A DNA stretch of 64,000 nucleotides from Arenicola marina (taxonomy: Eukaryota; Annelida; Polychaeta; Arenicolidae). Below, piece after piece: positions 45,551 through 57,412 of this stretch (position 1 is the stretch's first letter; each line of letters opens with the position of its first letter). The position numbers were made by a program, and so were the translations under genes. The DNA lies in the NCBI GenBank assembly GCA_964019135.1, contig OZ025260.1, positions 24,484,254 to 24,548,253 of the forward strand. Reading direction: 5' to 3'. The notes beneath the pieces were generated by a model. The model searched no databases, was not told where the DNA came from, and was given only the letters and a program-made list of their open reading frames with translations.

Positions 45551-48500
45551 ATGGTGTTCTTATCGGGTTCCCTGCCCGGTTCCGTTCCCATTACCCCTGT
45601 CGGCGTCCCGAAGAATAACGCCAGCAACACGCGGGATGCGTGTCAGAACTCATCTGCTGAGCGATTTGCGGGGAGTGTGGATACCGCGGGGGCAATCCAG
45701 AAGAAAGGCATCAGCAATATTGACTTCACGACATTCGAAGGTCAGCTGGAGGTTCAGACACATCAGGCTCTCGCCTCGTGGGAGAAATTTACCCAGAACA
45801 CATCATTCCACGGACTGAAGTATATATTTCAGAAGTCGGAGTTCAGCTTCCGGAGGTAGGCAATACAAGGATCTGCTTTGCACCACGTCATCGCGATGAC
45901 AATGGCATTCTTAAAAAAGAAAAAAAATTCTATAATTTTTATGTTACCAATCTCTTCTCCGTATATTCTGTGTTGAATTTAAATCCTGAAAGCCTGTAGA
46001 CTACCCGAAGAGAAATATTTTTTTTCAACGGTGCAGAATTTGGTGGCCGGCTGTACATCCCTGCGCACCTGTTCGCTGTTCGGTATTCTGTGTGATGTCG
46101 ACCGCGGCTCGCTAGGACATCCGTGCGCGATAAACTAATCCGCGGAGGCAAAGTTGTCAACCTTATCACGTGACCAAGCGGTCCCCAACTAACGAATGAC
46201 AACTAACGACTGCAGTTTAATAAAAATAAGGAAAACTGATTCTCTCTTAATTTTCTGCGTTATTTTTCCAGAATCCTGTGGCTGGTGTGTGTTCTGGCGG
46301 CGATCATTGTCTTCACGTGGCAGGTGGCGGAGCGGTCTCAAGTCTACTTCGAGTACAACACTAATGTGGATGTTAACATCTACTACCAGAGGGAGATGCC
46401 CTTTCCTGCTGTAACACTGTGCAACCCAAACGCCTTCAGGTGAGCAATATTTTCTGCCCAATAATTATCTTAAACGCCATATAGACTTTGGCACTCAAGG
46501 TCAGAATCTTGAACGTTTCAAATGTCATCATTTCAATGAAAACCCTGTCTAAGGTATACTCTGCTTAAATCGAATCATTGTGAATGTGACGAGAAACCGA
46601 ACAAATATGTGGATTCCAATTCATTGCCATCTCCGCCTTTCCCTTTCAGACTGACGGAGACAGCGCGTTGGGATATGTACGAGTTCATAGACACCATGTA
46701 CAGTGGCGACATCCGCAGCCAAGGTGCGTTGTCATCCATTCATTGGTTCTGCGATGTTGTTCGTCAAAGATACTACGACTTGGGGCGATATCTCCGAATG
46801 TCTTAAGACCGGGAGAATGTCCCTGGTTTCCGAAGCAAAAACAAAAGATTAGTTTAGTAGTGCCCGCTAGTAGCGCCAAAAAAACAACAAAAAAAACGAT
46901 GTCGTGTGTGGCACCACACAACATGTATATATATATGATATATATACTCATTTGAGTGGGGGGTGTAGGCTGGGGAGCGGGAATGGACGTTGGGGGGTGG
47001 GGGGTGTAGGATGGGGAGTGGGAGTGGAGGTTGGGGGTGGGGGGTGTAGGCTGGGGAGTGGGAGTGGAGGTTGGGCAGTGGGGATTGAGAGTGGACATTG
47101 TATCGCGAGTGAGAGACCCCCTTTCAACCTCTTACAGGGAGCGCTGTTACATTAATACATTACTAGGTAGTCTGTAGTCAGTCACGTCGCGCACGAGAAC
47201 ATATAAGAAAAGCTCCCCCCCCCCACCCCACCAGTAGTAAACACTAACTATAATAATTGTTATACCGCAGCTATTGAAGCCGAATTACCTCCCTGGGAAT
47301 TAACGGCCATATATATCGTCACCGTCCTCGCGGCAGGATACGGATGTCTAATCACCCCTTGCTACCGCATCACCACCATTAAGCGATCAATTCACGCTAA
47401 CATCCGCCGGAAAAATAATTAATTATCTAAGCTGGTTCTCTACCCACTGGCATTGACTCCGTGTTCAGACACACCTTCGGGTAATTCGTCCATTAATTTT
47501 TCATTGTCATTTTTCCGACCACATTCATAATTAAACGCGATGTTGCAACATTTGTCCCACTACAATATGACAGCGGTGCAAATGGGTCGGCGCGTTGCTG
47601 CTGAGGTAGAAGCCATACACTATGCTTGGTAGAACCCATTACGCGAGATACGGCGACCAATGTATTATTTACGAACAAACTGGCTATAAAAATCAGATGA
47701 ATCCGTTAACGTATAGCAGCAAAACATGTATTGGAGCAAGGATGCGTTAAATTACATATATATTGTATAAAATATCCACCGTATATGTGAGATCAAACGG
47801 TTATCCCTGGAGCACGCTCAGTCCCTTTTTGAGGCCCGCTTTTAGTGCAAATGTGCTCCATTTTAAGCGTGGGCCTTCTCTTTTGTTGAGGACCCCTCAT
47901 TTTCTTGTGAACCGCGACCCCCATTGTTTCTGGTGCAACTCGCCCCTAGAGAATACGTACGATTTTCAGATAGTTAATCCGCACGACCCCCGCTCCCTGG
48001 TTATACGTTTAATATTATAATACGATCGGGGCAAACGCACCGTTTTTATCAAGAAGTTTCAGATTTGAAATTTGAAGATTTTTATTATCTTTACTAAAAT
48101 GAATCTAAATTGGCAGGAAACTAATTCACTGCACAAGGTCATGATATCACTACGATACAGATTTATGATACCACTATAATACAGATTCATGATACCACTA
48201 CAATACTAGTCTCTGCTTTTGACTCCGCTAGAGCTCTATTATATCTTTGTTGTCGTCTACTTCCTCAATGCCATTTCACACTCGCTCGCCAGAGCGGCGC
48301 TGCGCAAAAATGCGTCGCGCTTTTCTACAAATTAGTGCCGGGGAACCAGCTAGCTAGATAAGCCTAATAACACAAGCTATCAGTCGATGAAAAGAAAGAG
48401 TTCCGTCACAATTATAACTTTTTCGAACGGGTAGAAGATGTGGATTGCTGTATTAAATACACAGGGTTCGTTATTTTTATGTTTTATTCTTAAAAAATAT

Positions 48501-51500
48501 AATATTGCAAGAAATTACAGCTGATTTGACCGTTTTTCAAGAATCTTAAAATTTCCCCCCCGGCCGACACCAGCGGTAAAAAGCGGAGCCTGCGTAAAAC
48601 CACCGTGCGGGGAGCTAGCTAAAATACACATTCATGACACCACTACAATACAAAATTCATACCATTACAATACGGATTTATGATACCACTACGATACAGA
48701 TTCATACCACTACAATACGGATTCGTGATACCCGTACGATACGAAATCTCAAGCTGAGATAATGGTTAAAGATTGTCTGCTGAACTTCACTTTCAGATAG
48801 GTCTTCACCATTAAAGCGATTAATGCCGATGCATCTTGTATCGACTGTGCATTACGATATGTATTACCAATAAATAAATCCTTTCGAAATCTTTTGACAA
48901 GTGTTATGCCCATCGTGCTATAATAGCATAGGTACACTAATGAGCAAATAATTATTAAATTAGCTTTCGTTACAGGAATGGATGACAGTATTTAGAGAAT
49001 TTTCCATCAGATACCTTTACTCCCGTCATATATTTATTGTAAGGGGAAAAACCGATATTGGAATTCATACAAGCGTTTTCATGTAACTTCTTGGAATAAC
49101 ACCTTCGTGTTACGTTTAACGGCAAAGTTTCTCCTTTTAGAAAGAAAATCTCAGCTCACAGATTTCTTAGAGCGTCGGAAAATCAACGCCACAGAGTTTG
49201 TATTGGCAGCGGCGCACCAGTTGGAAGACTTCATTGTGAGGTACAGTGATATTTTACCCGATACAATGAGTCTGGTGGCGCATCGCAGGTCACACGGCAT
49301 CCGGTTCAGAGTATTCCACTGTGAGCAGCTGCTTGCTGCATGTGCAATGCATCTTAGGTTTTATATCGGTCTTGATGCCATATATTAAATCATGTACGGG
49401 CGCAGCTTCAACAAGAGTCGGAGGTCTAACCTTTTGCGCTACAGGCGGTGACCCCTGTATTGAGCTGCGGTTCTGGGGGCACGAATGGTTTTAGCTGGTT
49501 GTCCAGGTTGAATTTTGTATTTTCGATAATTTGAAAAATATAGACATTCCGTTGTCGCACGATCACAATAGAAGAGTTAAGCGGACAAAGCGCCTCGATC
49601 ACGCCTTTGACCTCGATGGAACTCATAGTTCGAACGATTTCGTCCGGTACTGTACCGGTAGCACAGTGAATGCTAAACAGTGGTATATTTGGTGCCCAAA
49701 TGCGACTATGTCTTCGATTAGAGTCATTTTTAATTTTCGCGCATGGAGGATAATCCTGATTCTTAAATTTAACGTGGGGCTACGCCTAAGAGGCATGCCT
49801 AATCTCACTAATCTGGCCAGGTGCTGATACAAACCCATAGGCGCTTGAATGGCCCATAGGTCTTGTCGGGAGGAATAGAACGTTACATGCTCTATTCGCA
49901 AGGTCATGAAGCCTCTGGCCAATCAGTACATGTCTTTCTGTCAAGTGGTAGAAATGGAAATGTGATTCAGTAATAAGGATTTGATCTATGGGATAATGCT
50001 ACCGTTTGAACGGACATCTCAAGAACCAATAGAAATGCTCATGGGAGAGACCTATAAGAAAAAACCTACCGTCTGGACGGGAACGCCCTCTGCCAGAAGT
50101 GATACCGTGTCACTTTTTCGTGACGACTACTCGTTGGTGAACTATATGTAAGGTTGGTGTTCTAGCTGTTCCTGGGGAGGCCTACCCTGCGATCCCAAAG
50201 AGGCATTTGACACCATCTACACTGACTTCGGCATTTGTTTCTCCTTCAACTACAAGACGACAGGCGCCCAGCGGATGGTCACCGCTCCAGGTGAGCAGTG
50301 AAACGAAATAATGGTGTTGATGTAGGCCACTTTTTTGCATATGAAGGCTAAACAGAGCCAAGTAGCCTCCTGGGACAATGATACCGCATGACTTAGTGAA
50401 GGGGAAGTGAAGTGAAATGGAGAAGGAACGGGGGGATGGGGGTTTCTTCCGCGATCCCCGCGATTTGGGATCCTGGGATTATTGAAGTTTTGCGAGTATC
50501 CTTAGTTTCTTCGATATTTCCGCACCCCCAGTTGTCATTTTTTCATAGGAAATTGACCCGTCGGCCGTTCAAGTTTTTTGATCAAGTTTTTGATTTTTCC
50601 AAATTCTTAGACATTTAATATTTCCTCGCCCTAATTCTTGGGGATTCACGATTCAGAGGGGGTTTCCCCTTCATACAAGTATCGACACCATAACCTGTTT
50701 AGAAAGGCTCGTTCATTGAGTCTTGTGCAATTAGGGCTGTAAGATATTGATCTCTCCATTATGCATGTGGTCCGTTTGATGAGACTGTGGGAAGCGTTGT
50801 ATGTTGAGGCGAGTCATCGGTGTTAACAAACGGAGCACGATAGAGCTGTACAGTCACTACGGGATCTTATCGAGACCCCACGAGACAGGAATACTTATCT
50901 ACCTCAATGCGTAGCATCAACGGCCTGTACCTGCTACCTACCTTCCGGTTGTTTGCCTTGACTCGCCTCACACAGAAGATCCTGTCGATATATAAGGAGC
51001 GTTGTTACGTAACCATAGATACCGCGCGCAGACATGCGAGTCATGATGATTATTACGTCATACGGCATAGAAAACCCCGCGCAGCACATTAGATCGCCTC
51101 ACACTGGCAGTCCCTCATGGAACAACCGCATTCCGGTTTGTCTGACCGCTCATATATTACATAAATTTACTCCGATGGTTATAATTCTGATATTCACAGA
51201 ACTTCAGTGGTTAGTTGTGCATCCAAGGACAGTTTTAGCCGATTTTGTTTGTGAAGCGAGTGAAGGCCGACAACCGGAAGGTAGGCAGCACGTACAGGCT
51301 GTACAGGCATTGACGTAGAGCATAAGTATGCCTGTTTCGTGGGGTCTCGATAAGATCTCGTAGTGACTGTACAGCTCTGAGTAAACTCGTAATAATAGTA
51401 ATAACACATAATTGTGAGGTATAATTGTGTGCTGGGCCACACGTAGTCAAGGTTTAAATGATGCCTAGTGTTATATGTCTCCACATGTCTGCCGCAGGGG

Positions 51501-54500
51501 CTGGACAAGCGCTGAGTCTTGTCCTCAATGTGGAGCAATACGAATACATGGGTGGACCCCACAACGAGGTCGGAGTAGAGGTCAGATGTCAATTTATTTA
51601 TTTATTTTTGTCATTTCTTTAACTTAAATAATTTGTATTTTATTAAAAAATTTAGTAAGTGAAATGATGTTCTCAGGTTATCTTTGATTTGACTTATATT
51701 TTTACGGGGGCTAAACAGATGTTGCTGCACAATGACTCTGATATCCCACTGATCCGGGAACTTGGCTTCGCCGTGGCTCCAGGCACCCATACCCTGGTGG
51801 GGGTCAAGCGACAGGAGGTAGGTTCACAACTATCACCATGGCTCCAGACACCCACACCCTGGTGGGGGTCGAGAGACAGGAGGTAGGTTCACAACTATCA
51901 CCATGGCGTCAGACACCCACACCCTGGTGGAGATCCAGCGACAGGAGGTAGGTTCACAACTATCACCATGGCGTCAGACACCCACACCCTGGTGGGGATC
52001 CAGCGACAGGAGGTAGGTTCACAACTATCACCATGGCGTCAGACACCCACACCCTGGTGGGGATCCAGCGACAGGAGGTAGGTTCACAACTATCACCATG
52101 GCGTCAGACACCCACACCCTGGTGGGGATCCAGCGACAGGAGGTAGGTTCACAACTATCACCATGGCGTCAGACACCCACACCCTGGTGGGGATCCAGCG
52201 ACAGGAGGTAGGTTCACAACTATCACCATGGCGTCAGACACCCACACCCTGGTGGGGGTCGAGCGACAGGAGGTAGGTTCACAACTATCACCATGGCGTC
52301 AGACACCCACACCCTGGTGGGGATCCAGCGACAGGAGGTAGGTTCACAACTATCACCATGGCGTCAGACACCCACACCCTGTTGGGGGTCAAGAGACATG
52401 AGGTAGGTTTACAACTATCACCATGGCTTCAGGCACCCATACCCTGGGGGAGTCAAGAGACAGGAGGTAGGTTTACAACTATCACCATGGCTCCAGGCAC
52501 CCATACCCTGGGGGGGGGGGAGTGAAGAGACATGAGGTAGGTTCACAACTATCACCATGGCACCAGGCACCCATACCCTGAGGGGTCAAGCTACCGGAGA
52601 TAGTTTAACAACTATTGCCGTGGCTCCAGGCACCCACTCCCTGGTGGGGGCCAAGCGACAAGAGTTAGATTAAAATTGCCTGCCCCCAATTGGTATTTAC
52701 TTCACGGAGACACAAAGGTTATTCTTCGATAAAACGATATTTGTGCAATTATTTTCTGTGAGATGAGTGTGTGTAACATATGTGTCATATGTGTCATAAA
52801 TTTGAAATTGTTCGTTCCTCTTTGGCCCGGCAAACGGTGATTTTAACTTTACGACCAACAGCTGCGAGTTGAAATAATCCCCTTAATGTGGGGAATAAAG
52901 CCACTGTTATAGAGGCCTGAACACATATTAACCCTGACCTTGTGCTAAAGCACATGCATCAATTACAATCCGGGAGGAAATTCACGAAAGCGTCATATTC
53001 TGTTCATTCAAGACACTGAAAATGAATCATATTCTTTCAAATACGCGTGTACAGAATTATTGTACTGAACAAATGTTGGCGGCCCTTGATATTTGCTACT
53101 GTGATAGCCCCTTCTGTGATCAATTGCAAACAATTTTGTAATTGACTTATACTATAACGAAAATTGGAAGAAAAAAAAACCGATATAATTATTTAGCGTT
53201 TGGCAGGTGCACATCATGGAAGAACCGTACGGCGAGTGTGAAACTGGTGCAGCCCCCCACTCCGAGTGTCAAACCAAGCAGAAACTGAGGGCGGCCATTG
53301 ACGTCTGTGGCTGTAGGAGTCTGTTCAGCACGGACCTCTCCCACGGTACGGCACAATGCCATGGAGTTTCAAAAAATATTAAGCTCAAATTTGTTGATCA
53401 ACAGCTCTCTGACCTGTAATCTCCGGTCAAGAAAACTTCAGCTGGGATTTACAAGAAATATTTAATGTTCTGCGACATAATCGGACATTTTGGGAAACCA
53501 CACATTTTATCATTAATTAACATTTTGGAAAGTGCACACATTGTATCAATAATTAACATTTTGTACATCTGCACATGATATTTAAGCGCATCTGTGTGCT
53601 TGATTAGAGCCAAAATACGAGTATTTGAAATCACTATCAAGTTAATATAAACTTATTTTCCAACTGTTTTCAGTTCCGTCAAAGCCATGTGATTTCCTGG
53701 ATGAGATCAACTGCATACAAGAGTCAAAATGCAAGTGTTCTGATCCCTGGCGTGTGTGTACTAGCAGTGTAAAAATGAGCATTCTCTCACTTGGCCAATT
53801 CAAGATGGACCAGAATACTCCTACATACCCCCTTTCATCTATTCGCTTTTGCTGTATTTTTTCACTGAACACATTTCTCACTCTGACAAATCGTACCTCA
53901 TTGCTATAAGTGATCATGAATATGACATGTATCGTCGTAAAAACAATATTTGTATACAGGCTAACCTTTTCGTAAAATTTCGCATGTAAAAATCATCCAG
54001 ATTTTGATACTGTATATAGTCCTTTAAAGTAATCTTCCTAGGATGTCACTATCACCACTATCACGCCTTTCTCATAAGGCTAGTTCATCTCACTGATATA
54101 AAAATAACAATTGTATAGTACTATATGTATTTGTATTCAGTTAATTCTGCTCGTCGACCGCAATAGAAGCCGGATTAAGTTAGTGATACTACTGTTGTAG
54201 ATAACATCTCGCGCACGGCGGCCGACGTCAGCATGTGCCCCATCCCTTGCCAGAGGACGCAGTACGAACCCTCCCTCTCCTACGCCCTGCTCTCCAAGTT
54301 CAACACCGGAAGCGTCCTCTACCGCGGGGTGCCTTACGCCAGCCGCAAATTAACGTCGCTAGGCGACAAGCTGCAGGTTGCCCTGGAGACGAAGCATCGG
54401 GTCGTGCCCGACATCGTGATCAAGGATGGAGAGTACATGGACAGCCTACTGGAGCTGTCCGAACATCTCTGGCGCATCCTGAACGAGACTGACCACGTGA

Positions 54501-56683
54501 TGAAGTCACCAGAGTCTCTGGCGTCCCGGTACCAGCTCCAGCCCATCTTGGGGACGGGCAACGACGTAGCGGGAAGCATTCCAGTCGATTGGAGGACCGG
54601 ACTGCTCGACAGACACGAGCGGCTCGCATACAGAGCCGCATTCTACAGCTCATCAGTCTACCAAATAGAGTCGATTACCGGTCGAATCCTCAGGTTATTG
54701 GGTGGACAGGAGGGTGAGACTCTGGTGGAGCTACTAGAAGAGTGTCAGGCCCTGGATGTGCAGGTGGCCAACATCACAGCGCTGCAGGGCTACCATTACA
54801 ATACAGGGTTCGTTGCTCCGCCGCCTGGCATGCCAGGCGGCATGCCGCCATCACCACCAACGCCAACGCCGCCCCAAAACGACCAAGGATCAGACAAAGT
54901 GACAACCGCCGGGAGCGTGTCTGTCGATATGTCTGAGAGCGGTGAGGGGTCCGGGGAGATATCCGGGAGCGGTGAAGGATCCGGGGAGTTGTCACAGAGC
55001 GGTGAAGGGTTTCGGGAGTTATCGGGCAATTTCTCTGGCGATGGCAACGATACCACGGCTTCGAAGGATTCTGGGGCGCCTGACTGTCTCCATAAGTTGG
55101 GTGGGAGGTTTTACGATGGCAAGTGGATTGCCATGGACTTTGAGCAACGCCAGCACCAGATGCGGACCTACTTCGAAACGGACGTAGCGCGGTATTCGGA
55201 AAGCGCCGAAATGCTCTTCAACGATACGAGCACGAATCTGTCGGACATTGAGGAGCACGAAGAGTGTCTTGCGGCCGTCACGACGTTCAACGACACCGTG
55301 CCGTATGTCCAAGATCTAGTCGAAGCGGTTGCTTCTATCTTGAAGGAGACAGACATGGGAGAGCTCATCGAACAAGTGGCCAACCTCTCCATTAAATACA
55401 ACGGTACCGCCCTCAGCAAGGTAATGGAGCCGTTCGACTACGGACCAGATCCGATTTGTCACTGGGTGCGCAAGTTCAGTTCCGCTGAGTATTATGGCGA
55501 CCCGGGAGAGTTGGGAAAGGTGGTAGCCGGGATGTCTCGTATGGATGCCGCGTTGCTGTCCCAGGGTGAGGCGCTCAACCACTTTACGAGGATGTCGGAC
55601 AAGATGGGCGATCTCCACTTCATGATGTACAGTCGGCTTCTGCCCCTGATGGAGTCTCTGCGAGCCTACCGCCAACACCGGATGACCAAGCTGGAGCTGT
55701 CCGAGGTGCTCCTCGCGGTGGCCACGCAGAACCTAGTGGCCGACTTCAGCTATATGGTCATCGAATACATCGACCTACAGGATGACTTCATCCAGAACGC
55801 AATCCGGGCACGCGACCGCTTCAAGGAGAGCCACGCGATCATCGGGAGCCTCCTACTCCCGATCCAGAACTTCACCACGGTCTTTGCCGGTGACTTCTGG
55901 AAGAAGATCGTCCTGGCCAGCGATAACGAGAGCCTGAGCTCTTTCGCACAGAGCGCCATGTCGCACAGGTCCAGTCCTGTCGACTACGACACCCTCTTCG
56001 ACCTCCTTTTTGACCCCTACATCAGGTACCCGATGGAGAAGAGATTGATGACGTCACACGTTCACGATCTATTTGTGAAGCAGTTTAGGCTGATTCAAAT
56101 GGAGTTGTACAACTTTCGCACGGAGGCTATGATGGACAGCAAATTCTTTGTGTGAGTACCACGGAAAGGTATTCAGTCACCATAGACAGTCTTTTCACGC
56201 GCAGCGCGCTTTCTTCTTCGCAGCATCTTGCTCTTGTCTTAGATGGTGACATTGAAGTGTTCATGTCGAGCATAGTCTTTATATCAGATATACCATATTA
56301 CATAAAAAAAAACACGCGAACTACGTAATTCATCGATTTAGAATCGCTCTTCCCCCTGATACATTTAGTTTGATCAATATCCGATGATAATCCGTTATTA
56401 ATATTTTGCACCTGCATGTTGATGTTGCAGAGATAACTTCATCCAGGTGGACGTGTTCTATAAGGAACTGAGCTACGAGCGCGTTCGCCAGCGGCCGGCC
56501 TTCGAGCTGCTGAGCCTGTTGAGCGAGGTGGGCGGCTTTCTGGGACTCCTGCTCGGAGCCAGCATCCTCACCATCTGTGAGCTTCTCGACTACCTGGCGC
56601 TGGCACTGGCACGACGCATGCGCAACCGGAAATGGGTGGATCCGCATGGGCCTGATATTATCTCTGTCAAACCGTGTGCCTGA
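45551..56683 (+). CDS. Gene C: DEG/ENaC-family channel with giant extracellular insert (11 exons)
   Basis: Sodium-permeable trimeric membrane channel family. Exons: 45551-45855, 46272-46439, 46650-46723, 49141-49240, 50166-50290, 51498-51580, 51719-51817, 53207-53345, 53674-53730, 54201-56151, 56431-56683. They sum to 3354 bases, or 1117 residues, and all junctions keep frame. Landmarks: NTSFHGLKYIF (HG motif), TM1 ILWLVCVLAAIIVF, DFLERRKINATEFV, SCSWGGLPC, PYGEC and CGC cysteines, CPIPC...LSYALLSKFN, then an insert of about 600 residues, then FYKELSYERV and TM2 GGFLGLLLGAS. Nine introns are GT-AG; intron 9 begins GC. The start could also be 45482, which would add 23 residues from a repeat. 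It lies head-to-head with gene A, with 9 kb between starts. It is intact as read. Confidence 0.92.
46272..46439 (+). CDS. Gene C exon 2: first transmembrane segment
   Basis: Between ttttccag and CAG|GTGAGC. It encodes TM1 and the start of the ectodomain ending FPAVTLCNPNAFR. Same length and phase as gene A exon 2. Confidence 0.92.
46966..47100. repeat. G-rich tandem repeat of about 40 bases
   Basis: Three to four units of GTGTAGGCTGGGGAGTGGGA plus GTGGAGGTTGGGGG in intron 3 of gene C. It could form G-quadruplexes on the plus strand. Confidence 0.85.
48139..48750. repeat. 24-base tandem repeat split by repeat F
   Basis: Units like ATTCATGATACCACTACAATACAG stand at 48139-48209 and again at 48625-48750. 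Repeat F (48226-48620) sits between them, so it appears to have inserted into the satellite. Confidence 0.7.
48226..48620 (+). repeat. Dispersed repeat F, copy 2
   Basis: Aligns with 13779-14162 over nearly its whole length; in intron 3 of gene C. Confidence 0.7.
49448..50098 (+). mobile_element. Element N-related copy with internal extra sequence
   Basis: Shares CACGAATGGTTTTAG, AGAAGAGTTAAG, TTCGTCCGGTAYNGTACC and AACGTGGGGC, in that order, with 39630-40129, and ends AACGCCCTCTGCC. About 300 bases between 49785 and 50085 are not in the other copy. In intron 4 of gene C. Confidence 0.6.
50732..51380 (+). mobile_element. Element R, rearranged copy with about 145-base inverted ends
   Basis: A 5' remnant (50732-50840) is followed by an inverted copy of the 3' end (50841-50985). 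The normal interior and the 3' end in its usual orientation (51235-51380) come next. The result is a hairpin-like element with long inverted repeats in intron 5 of gene C. Confidence 0.7.
51818..52640 (+). repeat. 65-base minisatellite that copies the gene C exon 7 splice donor
   Basis: Donors GAG|GTAGGT occur at 51818 (the exon's own) and then at 51883, 51948, 52013, 52078, 52143, 52208, 52273, 52338 and 52403, all exactly 65 bases apart. Two more with small length changes (52467, 52537) and degenerate units follow. Each unit repeats the coding end TLVGVERQE-like plus the first 30 bases of the intron. Same unit and position as in gene A. Confidence 0.95.
53674..53730 (+). CDS. Gene C exon 9, with a GC-type splice donor
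   Basis: A 57-base exon after TTTTCAG, encoding PSKPCDFLDEINCIQESK. Its gene A counterpart (27041-26985) ends CAC|GTAAGT, whereas here the same position reads AAT|GCAAGT. With GC as donor the frame runs on (K-Y-N-I-S-R) into exon 10 exactly as in gene A, so a GC-AG intron is the simplest reading. Confidence 0.8.
54201..56151 (+). CDS. Gene C exon 10: giant extracellular exon
   Basis: 1951 bases from ttgtag to TTTGT|GTGAGT, open throughout. Residues about 384-417 are the usual end of the DEG/ENaC palm (CPIPCQRTQYEPSLSYALL). After that come about 600 residues unlike the family: helical heptad-rich stretches, a Pro-rich hinge (PPSPPTPTPPQ), three ten-residue acidic Ser-Gly repeats (SGEGSGE type, 54931-55025) that suit glycosaminoglycan attachment, and several N-glycosylation sequons (NFS, NDT, NDTS, NLS, NGT, NFT). 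The gene A counterpart lacks the Ser-Gly repeats. Position between the palm and TM2 makes it extracellular. Its function is unknown. Confidence 0.9.
56431..56683 (+). CDS. Gene C exon 11: TM2 and a tail derived from repeat sequence
   Basis: Encodes the pre-TM2 strand, TM2 with the GAS filter, and RMRNRKWVDPHGPDIISVKP up to TGA. From GGGTGGATCCGCATG (56634) onward the DNA matches a repeat copy at 57318-57412, so the last 16 or so codons and the stop come from repeat sequence. Gene A has an unrelated tail at the same place. Confidence 0.88.
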
Positions 56684-57412
56684 TGCCGGTGATGGTTGGT
56701 GACGGATTGTTTGCAAGGCGTACCCACTAAAGGGCTGGAGGCCTATCTGAGGGACGCCTATCTGTGAAGGCCTCTCGAGGGACACTTATCTAAAAACCTT
56801 GGGACGCCTAATTGGGTCACTTATCTGAGATCGCCTACCTGGGGAGAATCATCTGAGTAGACCTATCTGAGGATGCATGTCCGCGGGCTTCTATTTAAGA
56901 ACACCTATATGGGGTCGTCGGCGTACCCCCTTCTGACAGCGCATGTCTAAAGACGCGTATATTTTGACGCCTGTCTCGAGTTTCCTATCTAGAACACCTT
57001 TCTGGGGATGCCAATCTGGGACGCCTTCTGGGGACATCTATGTGGCGAATGTATCACTGAAGATCTACGACTTTAGCTGCCATATGACGCAAAGATGCTT
57101 TCACCCAGTGCTTACGTGTTAATGATGTTTCATAATAGCAATATTTATTTAGCCTGTTATTGACCTCAAACGGTTTAATGTAGTAAGAAAAGTCATGATT
57201 ATATTTAAAGTCTCGGTGGAATGAAGGAAACTTCATGGAACATTTCAATGGTAACTGATATGTAAATGTATTTTGTATCAATGTATATGGTATATAGCAT
57301 GCATTCAGGGGTTGAACTGGGTGGATCCGCATGCGCCTAAAATGATCTTTATCTAACCGTGTTTCTGATAGTGGTGACCAATTGTATGTAAGGCGTACCC
57401 ACCAAGGCGCTG
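56634..57412 (+). repeat. Two direct copies of a repeat header bracketing an old minisatellite
   Basis: 56634-56740 and 57318-57412 both run GGTGGATCCGCATG, then ...TCTAACCGTG or TCAAACCGTG, ...GGCGTACCCAC, and then enter GACGCCTATCTG units. The sequence between holds diverged units and AT-rich sequence. It may be an older outer layer of the foldback element. Confidence 0.65.
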
